From assembly GCA_026419775.2 (NCBI GenBank), contig JAOPGA020001448.1:22533-86532 (forward strand): a DNA stretch of 64,000 nt, written 5' to 3'. A program made the translations under genes and the position numbers. Positions within the stretch are counted from its first letter, which is position 1. Each line of letters starts with the position of its first letter. Shown here piece after piece: positions 1 to 11,923 of this stretch. Below the pieces are notes generated by a model, which saw only the letters and a program-made list of their open reading frames with translations, was not told the origin of the DNA and searched no databases. This DNA is from Acrasis kona. Lineage: Eukaryota; Heterolobosea; Eutetramitea; Acrasida; Acrasidae.

Positions 1-1
1 A

Positions 2-3000
2 ATACGTCTCAGAAGTACTCGAAATTATTTCCAGAACTTGACTAAGCCGATTACTCTATATGCGGGCAACAAATATATTGTACAAGCAATTATATCTGAG
101 GAATGTGAAAGCGGTTTCACGTTATATAACCAAATACCAGTTGTGAATACGGGTCCTTTTAGAGATGAAGTTCAGGTGTTAGGTAACTCTTATGTGTCTA
201 CTACAAGATATGCCTCTGGTAGTACGAGAACTTCTGGTGTATTTGATTTTATGTCGAATTCTTTCACTGGAGGCACTTTTGCATTTACTGCATTAACATG
301 TTTTGGTATAAAATATAATAACTCCCTTGTATGCAGTGGTAATGGAACATGTGTTGATGTTGATAAATGCTCCTGCAGAGCTGGCTATTATGGACAAAGA
401 TGTGAAGCTTATAATTGTTACGGCAATATGTATAACTCTACATCTGCGTGCAGTGGGAATGGAACATGTGCTGATGTTGATAAGTGTGTTTGTAAACAAG
501 GATTTTATGGACAAAGATGTGAAGCTTATAATTGTTACGGTACTATGTATAACTATACATATGCATGTAGTGCAAATGGATTATGTACAAATGTTGATAC
601 ATGTGTTTGTAAGAATGGGTACTATGGTCAGAAATGTGATGTGTATAATTGTTTCGGTACAATTTATAATTCCACCAATGTATGTTCCACGAATGGTACT
701 TGCCGTTCTCCTGATACTTGCGATTGTAGATTTAGATATTATGGTCAACAATGTGATGCTTTTGATTGTTATGGTAGAATTTATAACTCATCAAATGTGT
801 GCTCAGGTAACGGTACTTGTAATTCTCCTGATAACTGTATTTGTAAGAGCGGATATTATGGTTTACAATGTGATGTTTACAATTGTTTTGGAACCATTTT
901 TAACTCATCGAAAGTATGTTCCGGTAATGGTACATGTATAGGACCAAATCAATGTAATTGTAACAACGGGTTCTATGGTCAACAGTGTGAAGCTTATAAT
1001 TGTTTTGGCAGTATATATAACGCAACAACTGTATGCAGTGGGAATGGAACATGTACTGATATTGATAAGTGTGTTTGTAAACAAGGATTTTATGGACAAA
1101 GATGTGAAGCATATAGCTGTTATGGTAGCATATTTAACAGTACTTCTGTATGTAGTGGAAATGGAACATGTATTAATGTCAATAATTGTGCCTGTAGATC
1201 AGGATTTTATGGACAAAGATGTGAAGCTTACAATTGTTACGGAAGTATGTATAATTCTACATCTGCGTGCAGTGGGAATGGAACATGTGTTGATGTTGAT
1301 AAGTGTGTATGTAAACAAGGATTTTATGGACAAAGATGTGAAGCTTATAATTGTTACGGCAGTATATATAACGCAACAACTGTATGCAGTGGGAATGGAA
1401 CATGTGCTGATGTTGATAAGTGTGTTTGTAAACAAGGATTTTATGGACAAAGATGTGAAGCTTATAACTGCTATGGCAATGCATATAATTCTACCGCTGT
1501 ATGTGGAAATGGAACATGTGTCGATGTCGATAAATGCTCATGCAATGCTGGATTTTATGGACGAATGTGCGAGGCATACAACTGTTATAGTGTCATATAT
1601 AATTCTACAACTACATGTAGCGGTAAAGGTACATGCATGGCTCCTAATGTTTGTATTTGTAACGCTGGATATAGTGGAATGAATTGTGAAAATTCACCAA
1701 CACCTACGCCAACACCTACACCGACAATAACTCCGACATCAAGCCCGACGCCGACGCCAACACCTACGCCAACACCTACACCTACACCGACAATAACACC
1801 GACACCAAGCCCGACGCCGACGCCAACACCTACTCCAAGCCCGACGCCAACACCTACACCTACACCTACAATAACTCCGACACCAAGCCCGACGCCAACA
1901 CCTACACCTACACCGACTACACCAAGTCCCACACCTACCCTGATACCAACACCTACTCCAACACCTACACCGTCAACGCCTACATCAACTTTCACATCCA
2001 GCCCAACTTTAACACCTACTCCAACTTCTAGCCTCACACCTACAATGACACCTACGTCCATCTTAACTTCAACACCGACAAATACAATCACACCAACTTC
2101 TACACCCACATCTACTCCAATCTTAACACAAACTTTAACAAGTACGCTTACAGAAACTCATACATCAACTTTCACTCCCACACCAACCACTATTCAAACA
2201 GCAACATCAACACCCACCATCATATCATCATCCACATTGACTCCCACCCCCACTACAGTATCTACACCAATTGCTACTGCATCTGGAACTTTAACAAGTG
2301 TACCGGTAGTAGCCACAACTAGTACATTCACAATGGCAGGGACTACAACAGCTACACCGACATTTACATATACGCCCACACCAACTTTGTCATCTTCCGC
2401 TACACCAACGCTCGCTTACACGACTACATCAACACCTACTCTCACACAAACCTCAACACCGATTGCAACACCTCTCACAACTACAACGGGGTCTGCATCA
2501 TCTACTCCCACACTAACATTAACTTCCACGTCAACTCCCACACCTACTCCGACACAAACACCCACTTCTACACTAATCCCAACTAACACACCAAATCTAA
2601 CACCATCTCTTTCTCCTACATCAACAACCTCTTCAATTTCCTCACTTACCTCTACTCCATCGTCTACACACACAGCTACTTTAGTGCCTAGTTCAACTTT
2701 GACGCCATATACTGTTGCATTCTCTCAGAATGGAATTACTGTCATGTACTATTATAACACAACATCAAATACTTCAACAGTACTATCTACATCAATAATT
2801 AATGGAGTACAAACTGCCACGATAATTAAATCTGATATACAAGGCGTTATCGGACAAATTGTTCCCACGACCGATACAAATAATACTGATGTCGTCATAT
2901 CTACATACAACAACGGAATTACCACTATCGCTCAACTCAATGTCGTATCCAACAGTAACATAACTACTGTTGCATCGATTAGTGGTGTATCAAACAATGT

Positions 3001-6000
3001 AGTAACCATCTACAACTCCGCCACACAATCAACATCTTTACTTGTTTCTACAATCAACACAGATGGATCGACAGTGTTAAGTTCAGTATCTGTCTCAAGC
3101 ATCTCCAATCCATCATCACCCTCTAGTGCTTCAAATGTAACTGTTGTATCGGTTGCTCCATCTGGAACTAACGTCATGTTATTTACCATCTATAATAATG
3201 TCACTGGAACAACAACTGCTTATGTTTTGGCATCGAATTCTAACAGTAGCGTTGCTACAATTAGTAGTTTCGATACAAGTACAAAAACAACTAGTGTTGC
3301 TACTAGTATAAATGTAACAGTTGGTTACACACCAGTGTTGACTACTACTAGCACTGGTTATTCTGTTTCGTTGGGGTCAAACACCGCAATTGTTATACCA
3401 AGTACGGTCAGCTCAAATAGCTCAAGTGTGAATTTGAATATTGCGGTAGTCAATGTTGCTACTACTACAACTTCTACAAACACCCCTACTCCTACATCAA
3501 CGCCAATTGCTACCTTCGCGTCAATACCAACATCCACACAGACTTTTATACCTACTAGTGCATCCACTCCGATATCTACATCTACTCCTCTACAATATAC
3601 AGTTGCTTTCACACAGAGTGGTGTTACAGTTATGTACTATTATAATACGACTACAAATACATCTACTGTGTTGTCTTCAACTGTTATGAATGGAGTACAA
3701 ACAATAACAGTTATTACATCTGGTTTACAAGGCTTGATATCTCAAATTATTCCTACAACCACTACTAATGATACTGATATTATTGTTTCTACAATTAGTA
3801 GCGGAGGATCAACGGCAATTCTATCGCAACTAAATGTAGTACAGAATAGTAACATTTCTTTGGTTGCTGTACTTAATGGGACTACTAGTAATGTCGTTCC
3901 GGTATATAATCCCATTACAAAAACTACTTCAGTTTTGATTTCTAGTACAAGTAGTGATGGATCTACTGTACTGTCTTCTGTTTCAGTACCTAGTATTTCT
4001 CAACCAACAACTAGTACTTTAACTGGTTCATCCACACCTACTGCTAATTTAACAGTCGTTTCAGTTTCTTCACCTGGTAGTAATCTTTTAGTGTTTACTG
4101 TTTACAACAACGTGACTGGTACAACTACTGCTTATGTTATGAATTCGGATACAAACAGTAGTACTGCTACCATTAGTAGCTTTGATACCAGTTCCAAAAC
4201 AACATCAGTTTCTACTACTGTTAATGTGACGCCTGGATTTACTCCAGTGTTGACTGCAACTAGTACAGGATACTCTGTTACTGTTGGAACTAATACTGCA
4301 GTTACTATACCTAGTACAGTCAGTAATAGCAACGGTACTAGTAGCTTGAATATTGCAGTTGTGTATATTCCCACTGCCACACCCACTCTTACATTGACTA
4401 ACACTCCAACACCTACTCCTACGCTACAATACACAGTGGCATTCTCTCAAAATGGTGTTACTGTGATGTACTATTTTAATAGCACTTCAAATACATCTAC
4501 TATATTGTCATCAACAACTATTAATGGAGTACAAATGATCACAACTATAAGTTCAGATATACAAGGTGCAATAGCTCAAATTGTACCTACAACATCTACC
4601 AACAAGACTGATATTGTAGTATCTACATATAACAGTGGTTCTACAATTCTTTCACAATTAAATATATTACCAAACAGTAATATATCCCTTGTTGCAGTGA
4701 TAAATGGAGCGACAAGCAGCGTTGTACCAGTTTACGATCCTACAACGAAAACTACAACAGTTCTTGTTACTAGTTCTAGTAGCAGCGGAACAGCAACACT
4801 TGCATCCGTATCTATACCAAGTATATCACAATCGACTACTAAAACATTAGTTGGAACAGCAGCACCGACTGGTAATTTATCAATCATATCAGTTGCGTCC
4901 TCTGGTGAAAGCCTCCTTGTGTTTACTGTGTACAACAACGTTACTGGTATCACAACTGCATATATATTAGCAGCAAATAATCTAAGCAGTACTGCCACTA
5001 TAAGTAGCTATGATACTAGTTCTAAAACAACTTCTGCATCTACTATTATCAATATTACTCCAGGTTACACGCCTGTGTTAACAGCCACAAGTTCAGGATA
5101 TTCTGTATCCACTGGAACTAACACTGCACTTATAATCCAGAGCACAACAAGTAGCAATAGTAGCACTAGTTTAAATATCAAAGTGATTGTGATACCAACT
5201 CCAACCCCTACCTCTATCCCTTCTTCTACTTTTACTACCTCTTTACCAACTCCTACACCTACACCAAACCTTACTCCATCATATACACCTACATCATCAC
5301 CAATCACTCCTACTTCTACATCACAACCGATATCAACGCCATTATCAGCGACCGTGGCTACCTCGGCGCCTAGTATCTCAAGTCCCACTATTGATGTACC
5401 TGTTAGTGTCATGAGCTCAGTTGATCAATTTTTAGGGCTATTCAATGGATCGTCATCACCAATGTATGATACTTCTACCTCTCCTGTTGTTTCTCTTGTA
5501 ACGAGTTCGAACAATGAAACTGCTATTCAAATCTCCTCCTCATTTGCAACAGGTTCTTCTAGTAGAAGAGTATTAGCATCTTCAGCTAAATACTCCAATG
5601 TGACGTCGTTGAGATGTACTTTCCGCATCACCAGTAGTTCGAATGGAGTTAATCCAGCAGAGCTCTGGATGAGCTCTAATAATTCATTTATTAGATTGAT
5701 TTTTGTTTATGATACGACTTCGTATCTACACTTGTCAGTTAAACAAGAAGCATTAAAATACTCTGGTAAAAAAACATACCCATTATCTTTGTCGACCACT
5801 TATGACGTGAATATGATTATTACCAACATAGAGGAAGTACTTATGACCAGAATAATTATCACTGCTAATGGAGGTCCTGCGAGTACTTTGAACGTGCCAC
5901 TACAATCTGCCTTTTCTTTAAGCTCTTTCCTCAATGAAAAGTTTTCGATGGTCGTGTCGCAGAGTAACTATGAAATTAGTAGTTTGGATAATTTAGAACG

Positions 6001-6295
6001 CAATATAAAAAGTAGTAATGGATCGGCTACGATTGAGATCATTAAAATGAGTATGTCTACTAGTGATGGCAGTAGTGTAGCTTCCCCTAACACGGCTTAT
6101 TCTAGTCCAAGTGTGAATAACAGCACTATTGCTATCATAGCTTCGATTGTTGGTGTGTCGGTTGGAGTTTTGTTGTTCTTTTTATTGTTCATTATTATAC
6201 TAGGTATCATTTTGAGAAAGAAGAAGAATAAAGTAATGGATGACATCTCGTTGAAAGAAAGCTCGATAGGATCTGATAGAATATTGTTAATCTGA
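2..6295 (+). CDS. EGF-repeat, Thr/Pro-rich type I membrane protein (5' partial)
   Basis: The reading frame is open to the left window edge, so the N-terminus is missing; there is no reason to start at the first in-frame Met-like codon near 38. In order the protein shows 12 EGF-like modules of 39 residues (293–1693), a Thr/Pro-rich stalk (about 1694–2700), three copies of a Ser/Thr/Asn-rich module of about 260 residues beginning with a YTVAF motif and separated by Thr/Pro linkers, a non-repetitive domain (about 5395–6110), one transmembrane helix (6128–6213) and a tail of about 26 residues starting RKKK. N-x-S/T sites are abundant, so the ectodomain is probably heavily glycosylated. The layout fits a cell-surface adhesion or recognition protein; that role is inference. 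More than 2,085 residues are seen. Stop is TGA at 6293. Confidence 0.85.
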   Translation: MRLRSTRNYFQNLTKPITLYAGNKYIVQAIISEECESGFTLYNQIPVVNTGPFRDEVQVLGNSYVSTTRYASGSTRTSGVFDFMSNSFTGGTFAFTALTCFGIKYNNSLVCSGNGTCVDVDKCSCRAGYYGQRCEAYNCYGNMYNSTSACSGNGTCADVDKCVCKQGFYGQRCEAYNCYGTMYNYTYACSANGLCTNVDTCVCKNGYYGQKCDVYNCFGTIYNSTNVCSTNGTCRSPDTCDCRFRYYGQQCDAFDCYGRIYNSSNVCSGNGTCNSPDNCICKSGYYGLQCDVYNCFGTIFNSSKVCSGNGTCIGPNQCNCNNGFYGQQCEAYNCFGSIYNATTVCSGNGTCTDIDKCVCKQGFYGQRCEAYSCYGSIFNSTSVCSGNGTCINVNNCACRSGFYGQRCEAYNCYGSMYNSTSACSGNGTCVDVDKCVCKQGFYGQRCEAYNCYGSIYNATTVCSGNGTCADVDKCVCKQGFYGQRCEAYNCYGNAYNSTAVCGNGTCVDVDKCSCNAGFYGRMCEAYNCYSVIYNSTTTCSGKGTCMAPNVCICNAGYSGMNCENSPTPTPTPTPTITPTSSPTPTPTPTPTPTPTPTITPTPSPTPTPTPTPSPTPTPTPTPTITPTPSPTPTPTPTPTTPSPTPTLIPTPTPTPTPSTPTSTFTSSPTLTPTPTSSLTPTMTPTSILTSTPTNTITPTSTPTSTPILTQTLTSTLTETHTSTFTPTPTTIQTATSTPTIISSSTLTPTPTTVSTPIATASGTLTSVPVVATTSTFTMAGTTTATPTFTYTPTPTLSSSATPTLAYTTTSTPTLTQTSTPIATPLTTTTGSASSTPTLTLTSTSTPTPTPTQTPTSTLIPTNTPNLTPSLSPTSTTSSISSLTSTPSSTHTATLVPSSTLTPYTVAFSQNGITVMYYYNTTSNTSTVLSTSIINGVQTATIIKSDIQGVIGQIVPTTDTNNTDVVISTYNNGITTIAQLNVVSNSNITTVASISGVSNNVVTIYNSATQSTSLLVSTINTDGSTVLSSVSVSSISNPSSPSSASNVTVVSVAPSGTNVMLFTIYNNVTGTTTAYVLASNSNSSVATISSFDTSTKTTSVATSINVTVGYTPVLTTTSTGYSVSLGSNTAIVIPSTVSSNSSSVNLNIAVVNVATTTTSTNTPTPTSTPIATFASIPTSTQTFIPTSASTPISTSTPLQYTVAFTQSGVTVMYYYNTTTNTSTVLSSTVMNGVQTITVITSGLQGLISQIIPTTTTNDTDIIVSTISSGGSTAILSQLNVVQNSNISLVAVLNGTTSNVVPVYNPITKTTSVLISSTSSDGSTVLSSVSVPSISQPTTSTLTGSSTPTANLTVVSVSSPGSNLLVFTVYNNVTGTTTAYVMNSDTNSSTATISSFDTSSKTTSVSTTVNVTPGFTPVLTATSTGYSVTVGTNTAVTIPSTVSNSNGTSSLNIAVVYIPTATPTLTLTNTPTPTPTLQYTVAFSQNGVTVMYYFNSTSNTSTILSSTTINGVQMITTISSDIQGAIAQIVPTTSTNKTDIVVSTYNSGSTILSQLNILPNSNISLVAVINGATSSVVPVYDPTTKTTTVLVTSSSSSGTATLASVSIPSISQSTTKTLVGTAAPTGNLSIISVASSGESLLVFTVYNNVTGITTAYILAANNLSSTATISSYDTSSKTTSASTIINITPGYTPVLTATSSGYSVSTGTNTALIIQSTTSSNSSTSLNIKVIVIPTPTPTSIPSSTFTTSLPTPTPTPNLTPSYTPTSSPITPTSTSQPISTPLSATVATSAPSISSPTIDVPVSVMSSVDQFLGLFNGSSSPMYDTSTSPVVSLVTSSNNETAIQISSSFATGSSSRRVLASSAKYSNVTSLRCTFRITSSSNGVNPAELWMSSNNSFIRLIFVYDTTSYLHLSVKQEALKYSGKKTYPLSLSTTYDVNMIITNIEEVLMTRIIITANGGPASTLNVPLQSAFSLSSFLNEKFSMVVSQSNYEISSLDNLERNIKSSNGSATIEIIKMSMSTSDGSSVASPNTAYSSPSVNNSTIAIIASIVGVSVGVLLFFLLFIIILGIILRKKKNKVMDDISLKESSIGSDRILLI
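293..1693 (+). repeat. Twelve tandem 117-bp EGF-like coding repeats
   Basis: Each unit encodes 39 residues with the pattern C-x-G...C-S-G-N-G-T-C...C-x-C...G-x-Y-G-x-x-C. Units 2, 7, 9 and 10 are almost identical in DNA, while units 4–6 and 12 are diverged. Unit 11 lacks one codon in the CSGNGTC segment. The near-identity at nucleotide level points to recent unequal exchange inside the gene. Confidence 0.9.
1697..2000 (+). repeat. Thr-Pro coding microsatellite
   Basis: Imperfect hexanucleotide tract of ACACCT, ACGCCA and ACACCG type encoding (Thr-Pro)n, forming the first part of the stalk after the EGF repeats. The strand-reversed frames through it are open and Val/Gly-rich, which is an artefact of the repeat. 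Expected to be length-variable. Confidence 0.85.
2704..5195 (+). repeat. Three copies of a ~260-residue surface-protein module
   Basis: Copies begin near 2704, 3595 and 4429, each with Y-T-V-A-F followed by a V-M-Y-Y motif, and run about 770 nt each. They share landmarks such as [11 protein letters not shown] and GYTPVLT/GFTPVLT. They are much more diverged than the EGF units, so this triplication is older. I do not recognise the module as a named family; it looks like a beta-rich, glycosylated extracellular domain. Confidence 0.75.
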
Positions 6296-6500
6296 CAATA
6301 ATTTAATAAATTTTCTTTTATATCTGTTGAAGCCTTCTACTTGACAAAATACAATCGTCATTTTATGCAAATGGCTCATCGGACTTTCTCCAAAAACATA
6401 AATGTAAACATTATTGTTTTAATTGTAACCAAGTTTCATGAAGTCAACCCTATACAAGAAGGAAAGATTTCATGATGAAAAAAACATACAGTAAGTAACC

Positions 6501-7154
6501 TCGTTAAATGACGTCCCTGAAGAGATATTGCAGATTATCATATCATACTTGGAGCCTATACAACAGTTTTTGTCAATGTCAGTCCCATAGTTGGAAGCGT
6601 CAATTGGAAGCAGTAATCTCCAACACAAGTACGTACATTTATGCGAGTATTGGAATAACTTTATAGATCAAATTGTAAGACGGGACTACTAGATCAATTA
6701 AAAAAGTTCAAATCTTTAACATCCCTTTGTGCACAGAAACCTCGATTGTCAAATTGATTACATTGTAACGTTGTGTCCGCTTCGTGATCTTGACTTCTGT
6801 CATTTTATAATGCTTGATCATCAGAACATAAAAATACATTCCCATGAGAGTCATAGTGTGAACGAATCTCTCTATAACAAATACAAGACGGAACCATTGA
6901 TGTACATACATCGGCAAGACAGTAACTCGAGTTGGGATCGCAAAACACTCTGCATCAGGGAACCCGATACATCTCGTGATTACTTTCAATACCTCTTGGA
7001 AGTTGAGAAGATTCCATTTAACAGTTTATTGGCAGGTAACGATTTGAAGGTAGTTTTCAAAAATAGGACTAACCTAAAAAATATCAAAAAACCCATTGAT
7101 CATGACTCGTTTATTCAGTTCGTTTGGTTTCGATGGTCAAAGAACGACATTTAA
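6501..7154 (+). pseudogene. Decayed F-box-like gene
   Basis: An F-box-like segment (DVPEEILQIIISYLEP) starts at 6510 and breaks off at a stop after 6580. The expected continuation (HSWKRQLEA) lies in another frame, then a further frame (HLCEYWNNFIDQ), and finally a 141-codon open stretch at 6729–7154 rich in His/Asp/Arg. At least two frame changes and no good start codon mark it as a remnant. F-box proteins are SCF ubiquitin-ligase adaptors; this copy is probably not functional. The 6729–7154 part alone has no recognisable domain. Confidence 0.5.
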
Positions 7155-7719
7155 TTAATGACATTAATTAAATACCGTAATTGTACACAATGTAATGTTA
7201 CTTTTAAATTAATGTTTTTGTTCATGATTCGAATCTATCTGTATCTTTTACGGTAAATGGCGAAGCACGTCCAAGAAATTACCAGGTGTCGTTGAGTGTA
7301 CCGCGTCGTAGTTTCTATTCCACTTTGCTGATTAATCAAATTGCGATAGTTGTGTTGGCGGTAATATTCCGATTCTGATCTGCATCAGAACTCTACTTTT
7401 AGGAAAAGTTTAGCGAATGATACTTTGTTGTTGTTAGGGTTGAGGGAAGAAACTATTTCGTATGCTAGGACTGCATAGATGGATTTATTTGCTTCATAGG
7501 TTGGGCATTCGAATTGCCATAAACAACTCGCCATGTTCATGCACAATGAAGCATACAATACTTGAAACTTCTTAAATTTGAGAGAATTCAATTGAGAAAT
7601 ATCATACTACGCCCACAGAACAGTTTCGGCGCTGATGGATTGGTCTTGATATTGTTTCAACGAAAAGTGTCCACATTTTGTAATTGAACTCAACTAACTA
7701 CACATAAGTCATCATAAAG
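7155..7719. other. Intergenic, no supported gene
   Basis: A minus-strand open stretch of 68 codons at 7385–7591 starts without ATG and shows no motif. I see nothing else that I would call a gene here. Confidence 0.4.
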
Positions 7720-9282
7720 ATGTTTGGTTATTCATGTCAAGACACGAGCGATGAACAAAACAACGAGAGGTTTAAATTCAATATAGACGATGAACAAGAA
7801 ATGGTAGAGGAAGAGTTATTTCAGTTAGAAGGAGAATTTGCCGCATTGAAGTACAAGATAAGAGGTGCGAAGGATATCTTTATGAAAGTAATAAATAAAA
7901 TAAAGCAAACCAAAGCAGAAGTGGAATATGAAATTGAGACAAAAGCACAAAAAGAAAAAGAAGAAATTCAAAAACAAGTAGAAAAAGCACAAAAAGTATA
8001 CTTGCACGTCGCGAACAACTTGACAGGAAAGGACAAAATCAAACTAGATATTGGCGGCAAAATATATACAACGTCTTTAAGTACGTTGACAAGTCAGAAA
8101 AATAGCTTCTTCACTGGTATGTTTAGTGAACGAATGCAAACAAAAGCGGAAGAAGATGGTAGCTACTTTATAGACAGAGATGCAGGTGACTTTGACATTA
8201 TACTTGATGGTCTAAGAGGAGAAGATGTAAGTGATAAAATCAACAAACTGGATAAAGAAGAAAAAAAAAGGTTAAAGGCTGACATCAATTTTTATTTATT
8301 AGAAGATTCTTTCATACCATATTTTCCAATAGAATATGAAGGTGTTTGTAATGTCATTATATATGAATCAAATACATTCACACAGCTTCAAGATGGAAGA
8401 TTGATATATGCAAATAAGTATTCAATTAATGAATGGAATGAACAAGGAAAAACAAGGTTGATTGATTATAGGGATGTTAATTCTTTATTACAATTACGAG
8501 ATTTGAGATTGTTGGCAGGTGTTTATGAAAGTCAAATCTTAATATGGAACCTAGATAGTAAAGATTGCATAATGACATTGAATAATTACCAACTAGTCAG
8601 ATGTATTATTCAATTACGGGATGGTAGATTGGTAAGCTTAAGTGATAATGTAATAAAGATATGGTATATAATTAGCGGGCGATGTGTATTGACATTGGGT
8701 GAACGTGATGATAGCTTCGGATCAATCATACAATTACAAAATAGTAGATTAGCAAGTGGAAGCTGTGATGGAACAATCAAGATATGGAACATAAACAATG
8801 GACATTGCGAAATGACATTGGCTGAACATAATTATAGCATCAAATCAATCATACAATTACAAGATAGTAGATTAGCAAGTGGAAGTTTTGATGGAACAAT
8901 CAAGACATGGAACATAAATAATGGACATTGCGAAATGACATTGGCTGAACATAATTATAGCATCAAATCAATCATACAATTACAAGATGGTAGATTAGCA
9001 AGTGGAAGTTTTGATGGAACAATAAAGATATGGAACATAGAGAGCGGGCGATGTGTATTGACATTGGCTGGACATGATAATAGCATCAAATCAATCATAC
9101 AATTACAAGATGGTAGATTAGCAAGTGGAAGTTTTGATGGAACAATAAAGATATGGAACATAGAGAGTGGGCAATGTGAGATGACAATAGTTGATCAAGA
9201 TACATTCATAATTATGCAACTACAAGATGGTAGAATAGCGGGGCAAGCAGTTTACAACGAAATAATCAAAATATGGAGTTGA
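7720..9282 (+). CDS. BTB/T1-domain WD40-repeat protein
   Basis: 520 residues, no intron, ATG at 7720. A charged coiled coil (residues about 20–95, Glu/Lys/Gln-rich) leads into a KCTD-type BTB/T1 domain (about 105–200, with KLDIGGKIYTTS and the SFFTGMF motif). The C-terminal half (about 215–520) is a WD40-like propeller of about seven blades with repeated LASGSFDGTIKIWN motifs. In known families the T1 domain oligomerises and can recruit cullin-3, with the propeller binding substrate; that role here is inference. The four central blades are nearly identical, so the propeller has been recently extended or homogenised. Confidence 0.85.
   Translation: MFGYSCQDTSDEQNNERFKFNIDDEQEMVEEELFQLEGEFAALKYKIRGAKDIFMKVINKIKQTKAEVEYEIETKAQKEKEEIQKQVEKAQKVYLHVANNLTGKDKIKLDIGGKIYTTSLSTLTSQKNSFFTGMFSERMQTKAEEDGSYFIDRDAGDFDIILDGLRGEDVSDKINKLDKEEKKRLKADINFYLLEDSFIPYFPIEYEGVCNVIIYESNTFTQLQDGRLIYANKYSINEWNEQGKTRLIDYRDVNSLLQLRDLRLLAGVYESQILIWNLDSKDCIMTLNNYQLVRCIIQLRDGRLVSLSDNVIKIWYIISGRCVLTLGERDDSFGSIIQLQNSRLASGSCDGTIKIWNINNGHCEMTLAEHNYSIKSIIQLQDSRLASGSFDGTIKTWNINNGHCEMTLAEHNYSIKSIIQLQDGRLASGSFDGTIKIWNIESGRCVLTLAGHDNSIKSIIQLQDGRLASGSFDGTIKIWNIESGQCEMTIVDQDTFIIMQLQDGRIAGQAVYNEIIKIWS
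8721..9190 (+). repeat. Tandem 123-bp WD40 blade repeats
   Basis: Four successive units spaced exactly 123 nt (41 residues), with matching sequence starting at 8721, 8844, 8967 and 9090. They differ by only a few substitutions, such as GRC/VLTL versus GHC/EMTL blades. Confidence 0.85.
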
Positions 9283-9594
9283 TAATCCAAATAAAAAAGA
9301 TAATTCTTCAAATTTGAATTGGCAAACTCTTGTAACTGCTACTATTTAATTGTCCTATTAATTAATAATGGTTTATTGAATGGTTGTATACTCTTGGTGT
9401 TCACGTTGGTTGTTACACACCATTATTTACAATCTCAACCACCGGACTTGAAAGAGGAGTTCATATAGCAGTTACAAACATCAGAACCTCACAAAACAAA
9501 ATCAATATGAAGAAAGAAAAAATTCGACCGGCGGGCGTACATCAAATTATTTATTACTTTTATATCAAAACAGTTCAAAGTTGACTCTGATACA
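9283..9594. other. Intergenic, 5' region of the permease gene
   Basis: About 310 nt with no convincing gene. A 66-codon plus-strand stretch at 9384–9584 has no recognisable features and is probably chance. Confidence 0.4.
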
Positions 9595-11916
9595 ATGAGT
9601 AGTTATGACGACTTGACTGTGGAAGGCTCTACAATACTCTACTCTCCAAGCGAAAACTCAGCGTTGCTTGCTTCCGAGAATTTAAAGAGAATGTCTGTTA
9701 ACGACGAACTTCCAGAAGATGTAGATGCTTTAATTAATTGGGATATGGCTCACGATGGCCAAGAATTTGTGATTACTGACATTGATAATGAAGAATTTCG
9801 CAAAGTTCCACAGGACCAAACATTTGTTCAATCCATCCTTTCTTTTTTCGGAAAATCTGTAGAAGAGCAAGAATTCACAGACCAAGGCACAATCAAACCC
9901 AAGAAGCAAGATCACAAAAAGCTATCGGAATTACCAGCGACTGCAATATGTGGAAATGATATAACATCGTCATGTTTATATGTGATTGGTCTTTGTACAA
10001 GTTACGCAGGAGTATGGGCACCAGTGTGCTTGCTTGTGGTGGCTGTTGTTTTGTATTTATTCAAGGTACGCACGCATCTTATTATTATTCTTGTTGACAA
10101 TGTTAGAGTGTGTACGAAGAGGTTGGAAGCGCTCTTGCTTTGAATGGAGCCAGTTACGCTTTGCTTTTAAACACAACGTCCAAACAGATAGCCTCGCTAG
10201 CGGCCTGCCTAACAGTACATAATTTTTCACAAGACACAAAAAACTAATCCAAGAACAGATCATCTCCTACGTGGCCACAGCAGTCGTCTCCGCGTCCACC
10301 GCAATGTATTACATTCTTCTGTTACCATACTTTCAGGATCTTGATCCAGTGCGCACAGTATTTTGGGGCACCATCATCATTCTGCTAGCATTTGCACTCT
10401 TGAACTTGATAGGTTTGAACCGATCTTGATCCATTAACTAACGTTGAAAAGGCATTACAGAGTCGGCGGCCGCTGCCATGATCATCTTTTTATTACATTT
10501 AGCATGTCTCTTCATGTTGGTATTCTACTGCCTCATGTATGCGATATGGGAGGATAAGTTCGCAATGCTGGTTAACAACTGGCACCACCCACATAATGCA
10601 TCAATGTATGTTTGATCTCAAATGGTGTCAATTAATCATTTTTAGACAAAGCAGCATCTTTTATGGATTCGGTGCAGGAATGGTAAAATACTTTAAAACT
10701 TTTCACAATGTTGCTAATTCGTCTCTAGTTGGGAATTACTGGTTTTGAGTCGAGTGCGAATTTCATAGAGCAACAAAAGAAGGGAGTCTTTCCAAAAACA
10801 TTAAGAAACATGTGGTTGGCTGTAACATTTTTTAATCCTTTAATTTCTTTTTTGTCTTTGTGTGTGATGCCATTGTCCATTATAACCGACAAAACAACCA
10901 ATCAAAGTTTGTTGTCTCAAATGGGTAGAAGGGCCGCTGGCCGTTGGTTGGAAGTTTTGTTGAGCGTTGATGCCGCCACTGTTCTGTGTGGTGGTGTGTT
11001 GACCGCTTATGTCGGCATCATTGGTCTCATCCGTCAAATGAGCAGCGACCGCTGTTTTCCTCAATTCTTTTTACGTACGAATAGTGCTAGAGGCACGAAT
11101 CATTGGATCATCTTGTTCTTCTTTGTCGTCTGTTCATGTATGGTTGCTGTTGTAAAAGAAATGGAAAGCTTGGCAGGTGTCTATACCATAAGTTTCCTTA
11201 GTGTCATGTTCTTGTTTGCATTTGGTGACCTTGTATTAAAGTATAAAAGAAGCCGGTTAAGGCGTACTAGTAGAGCCAAGAGAACAATTATTGTGTTGGC
11301 AATGATTGGTGTCGTGGTTGCTTTGATGGCAAATATATTATCCGGACCTGATCATGTCAAGTATTTTGTTCTTTATTATGGGTTGACTGCTTTTCTTGTT
11401 ATGTGTATGTTATGGAGAATTAAAATCCTTTCTGTTGTGATCTTCTTGTTCTTGAGTAAAAGAAAGTACCTACCAGGAAGACTAAAGTACATTGTGAACT
11501 GGCTGATCGACCGTGCTAAAGAAATCAAGTCACAAAGCATGATTTATTATACAAAAAACGATAGTTTGGCAATGTTAAACAAGGCCATTCTTTATGTAAG
11601 ACAGAACGAGCTTACAGACTGGTTGAGGGTTGTTCATGTTGTTAATATAAATAACTCTGATCAAGAGGAGATCAAGAAACATGTCCAAGAGGTCAAAAAC
11701 ATGGTGAGTTCTCTAGATCCTGCATATGATGATGTTCGTATTGATTGTATTATTGTTTATTCTAATCACGATTTTGGACCCAAAGTGATTGATTACATTA
11801 GCACCAGGTACAACATACCCAAGAATCTCATGTTCATCAGCTGTCCAAGTGAGCGCTTTTCCCACAAGATTTCAGATTTAGGTGGAGTCAGAATCATCGT
11901 TAGTGATATCAAGTAA
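9595..11916 (+). CDS. APC-superfamily amino-acid permease-like transporter
   Basis: Six exons can be placed with GT–AG borders and continuous phase: 9595–10065, 10107–10214, 10259–10412, 10452–10605, 10646–10682 and 10729–11916, giving about 703 residues. Introns are 39–46 nt. The first 115 residues are a hydrophilic, acidic N-terminus. Then come about 12 hydrophobic helices, including the TAICGNDITSS, LNGASYALLLNTTSK and GFGAGMLGITGFESS segments typical of AA_permease_2-type APC transporters. The C-terminal 160 residues are soluble and mixed alpha/beta. It should be a membrane importer of amino acids, polyamines or a related solute; the substrate cannot be read. The gene converges on the histidine kinase with only 7 nt between the stops. 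Confidence 0.85.
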
Positions 11917-11923
11917 TAATTTA

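Noticed and set aside
327-1682. Other open frames through the EGF repeats on both strands
   Set aside because: They repeat with the 117-bp unit because the repeats keep any frame open. Only the EGF frame has the conserved cysteine pattern and continues past the array.
1585-2109. Long minus-strand Val/Gly-rich open frame
   Set aside because: It is the reverse complement of the Thr-Pro hexanucleotide tract; a repeat of this composition is open on both strands by itself.
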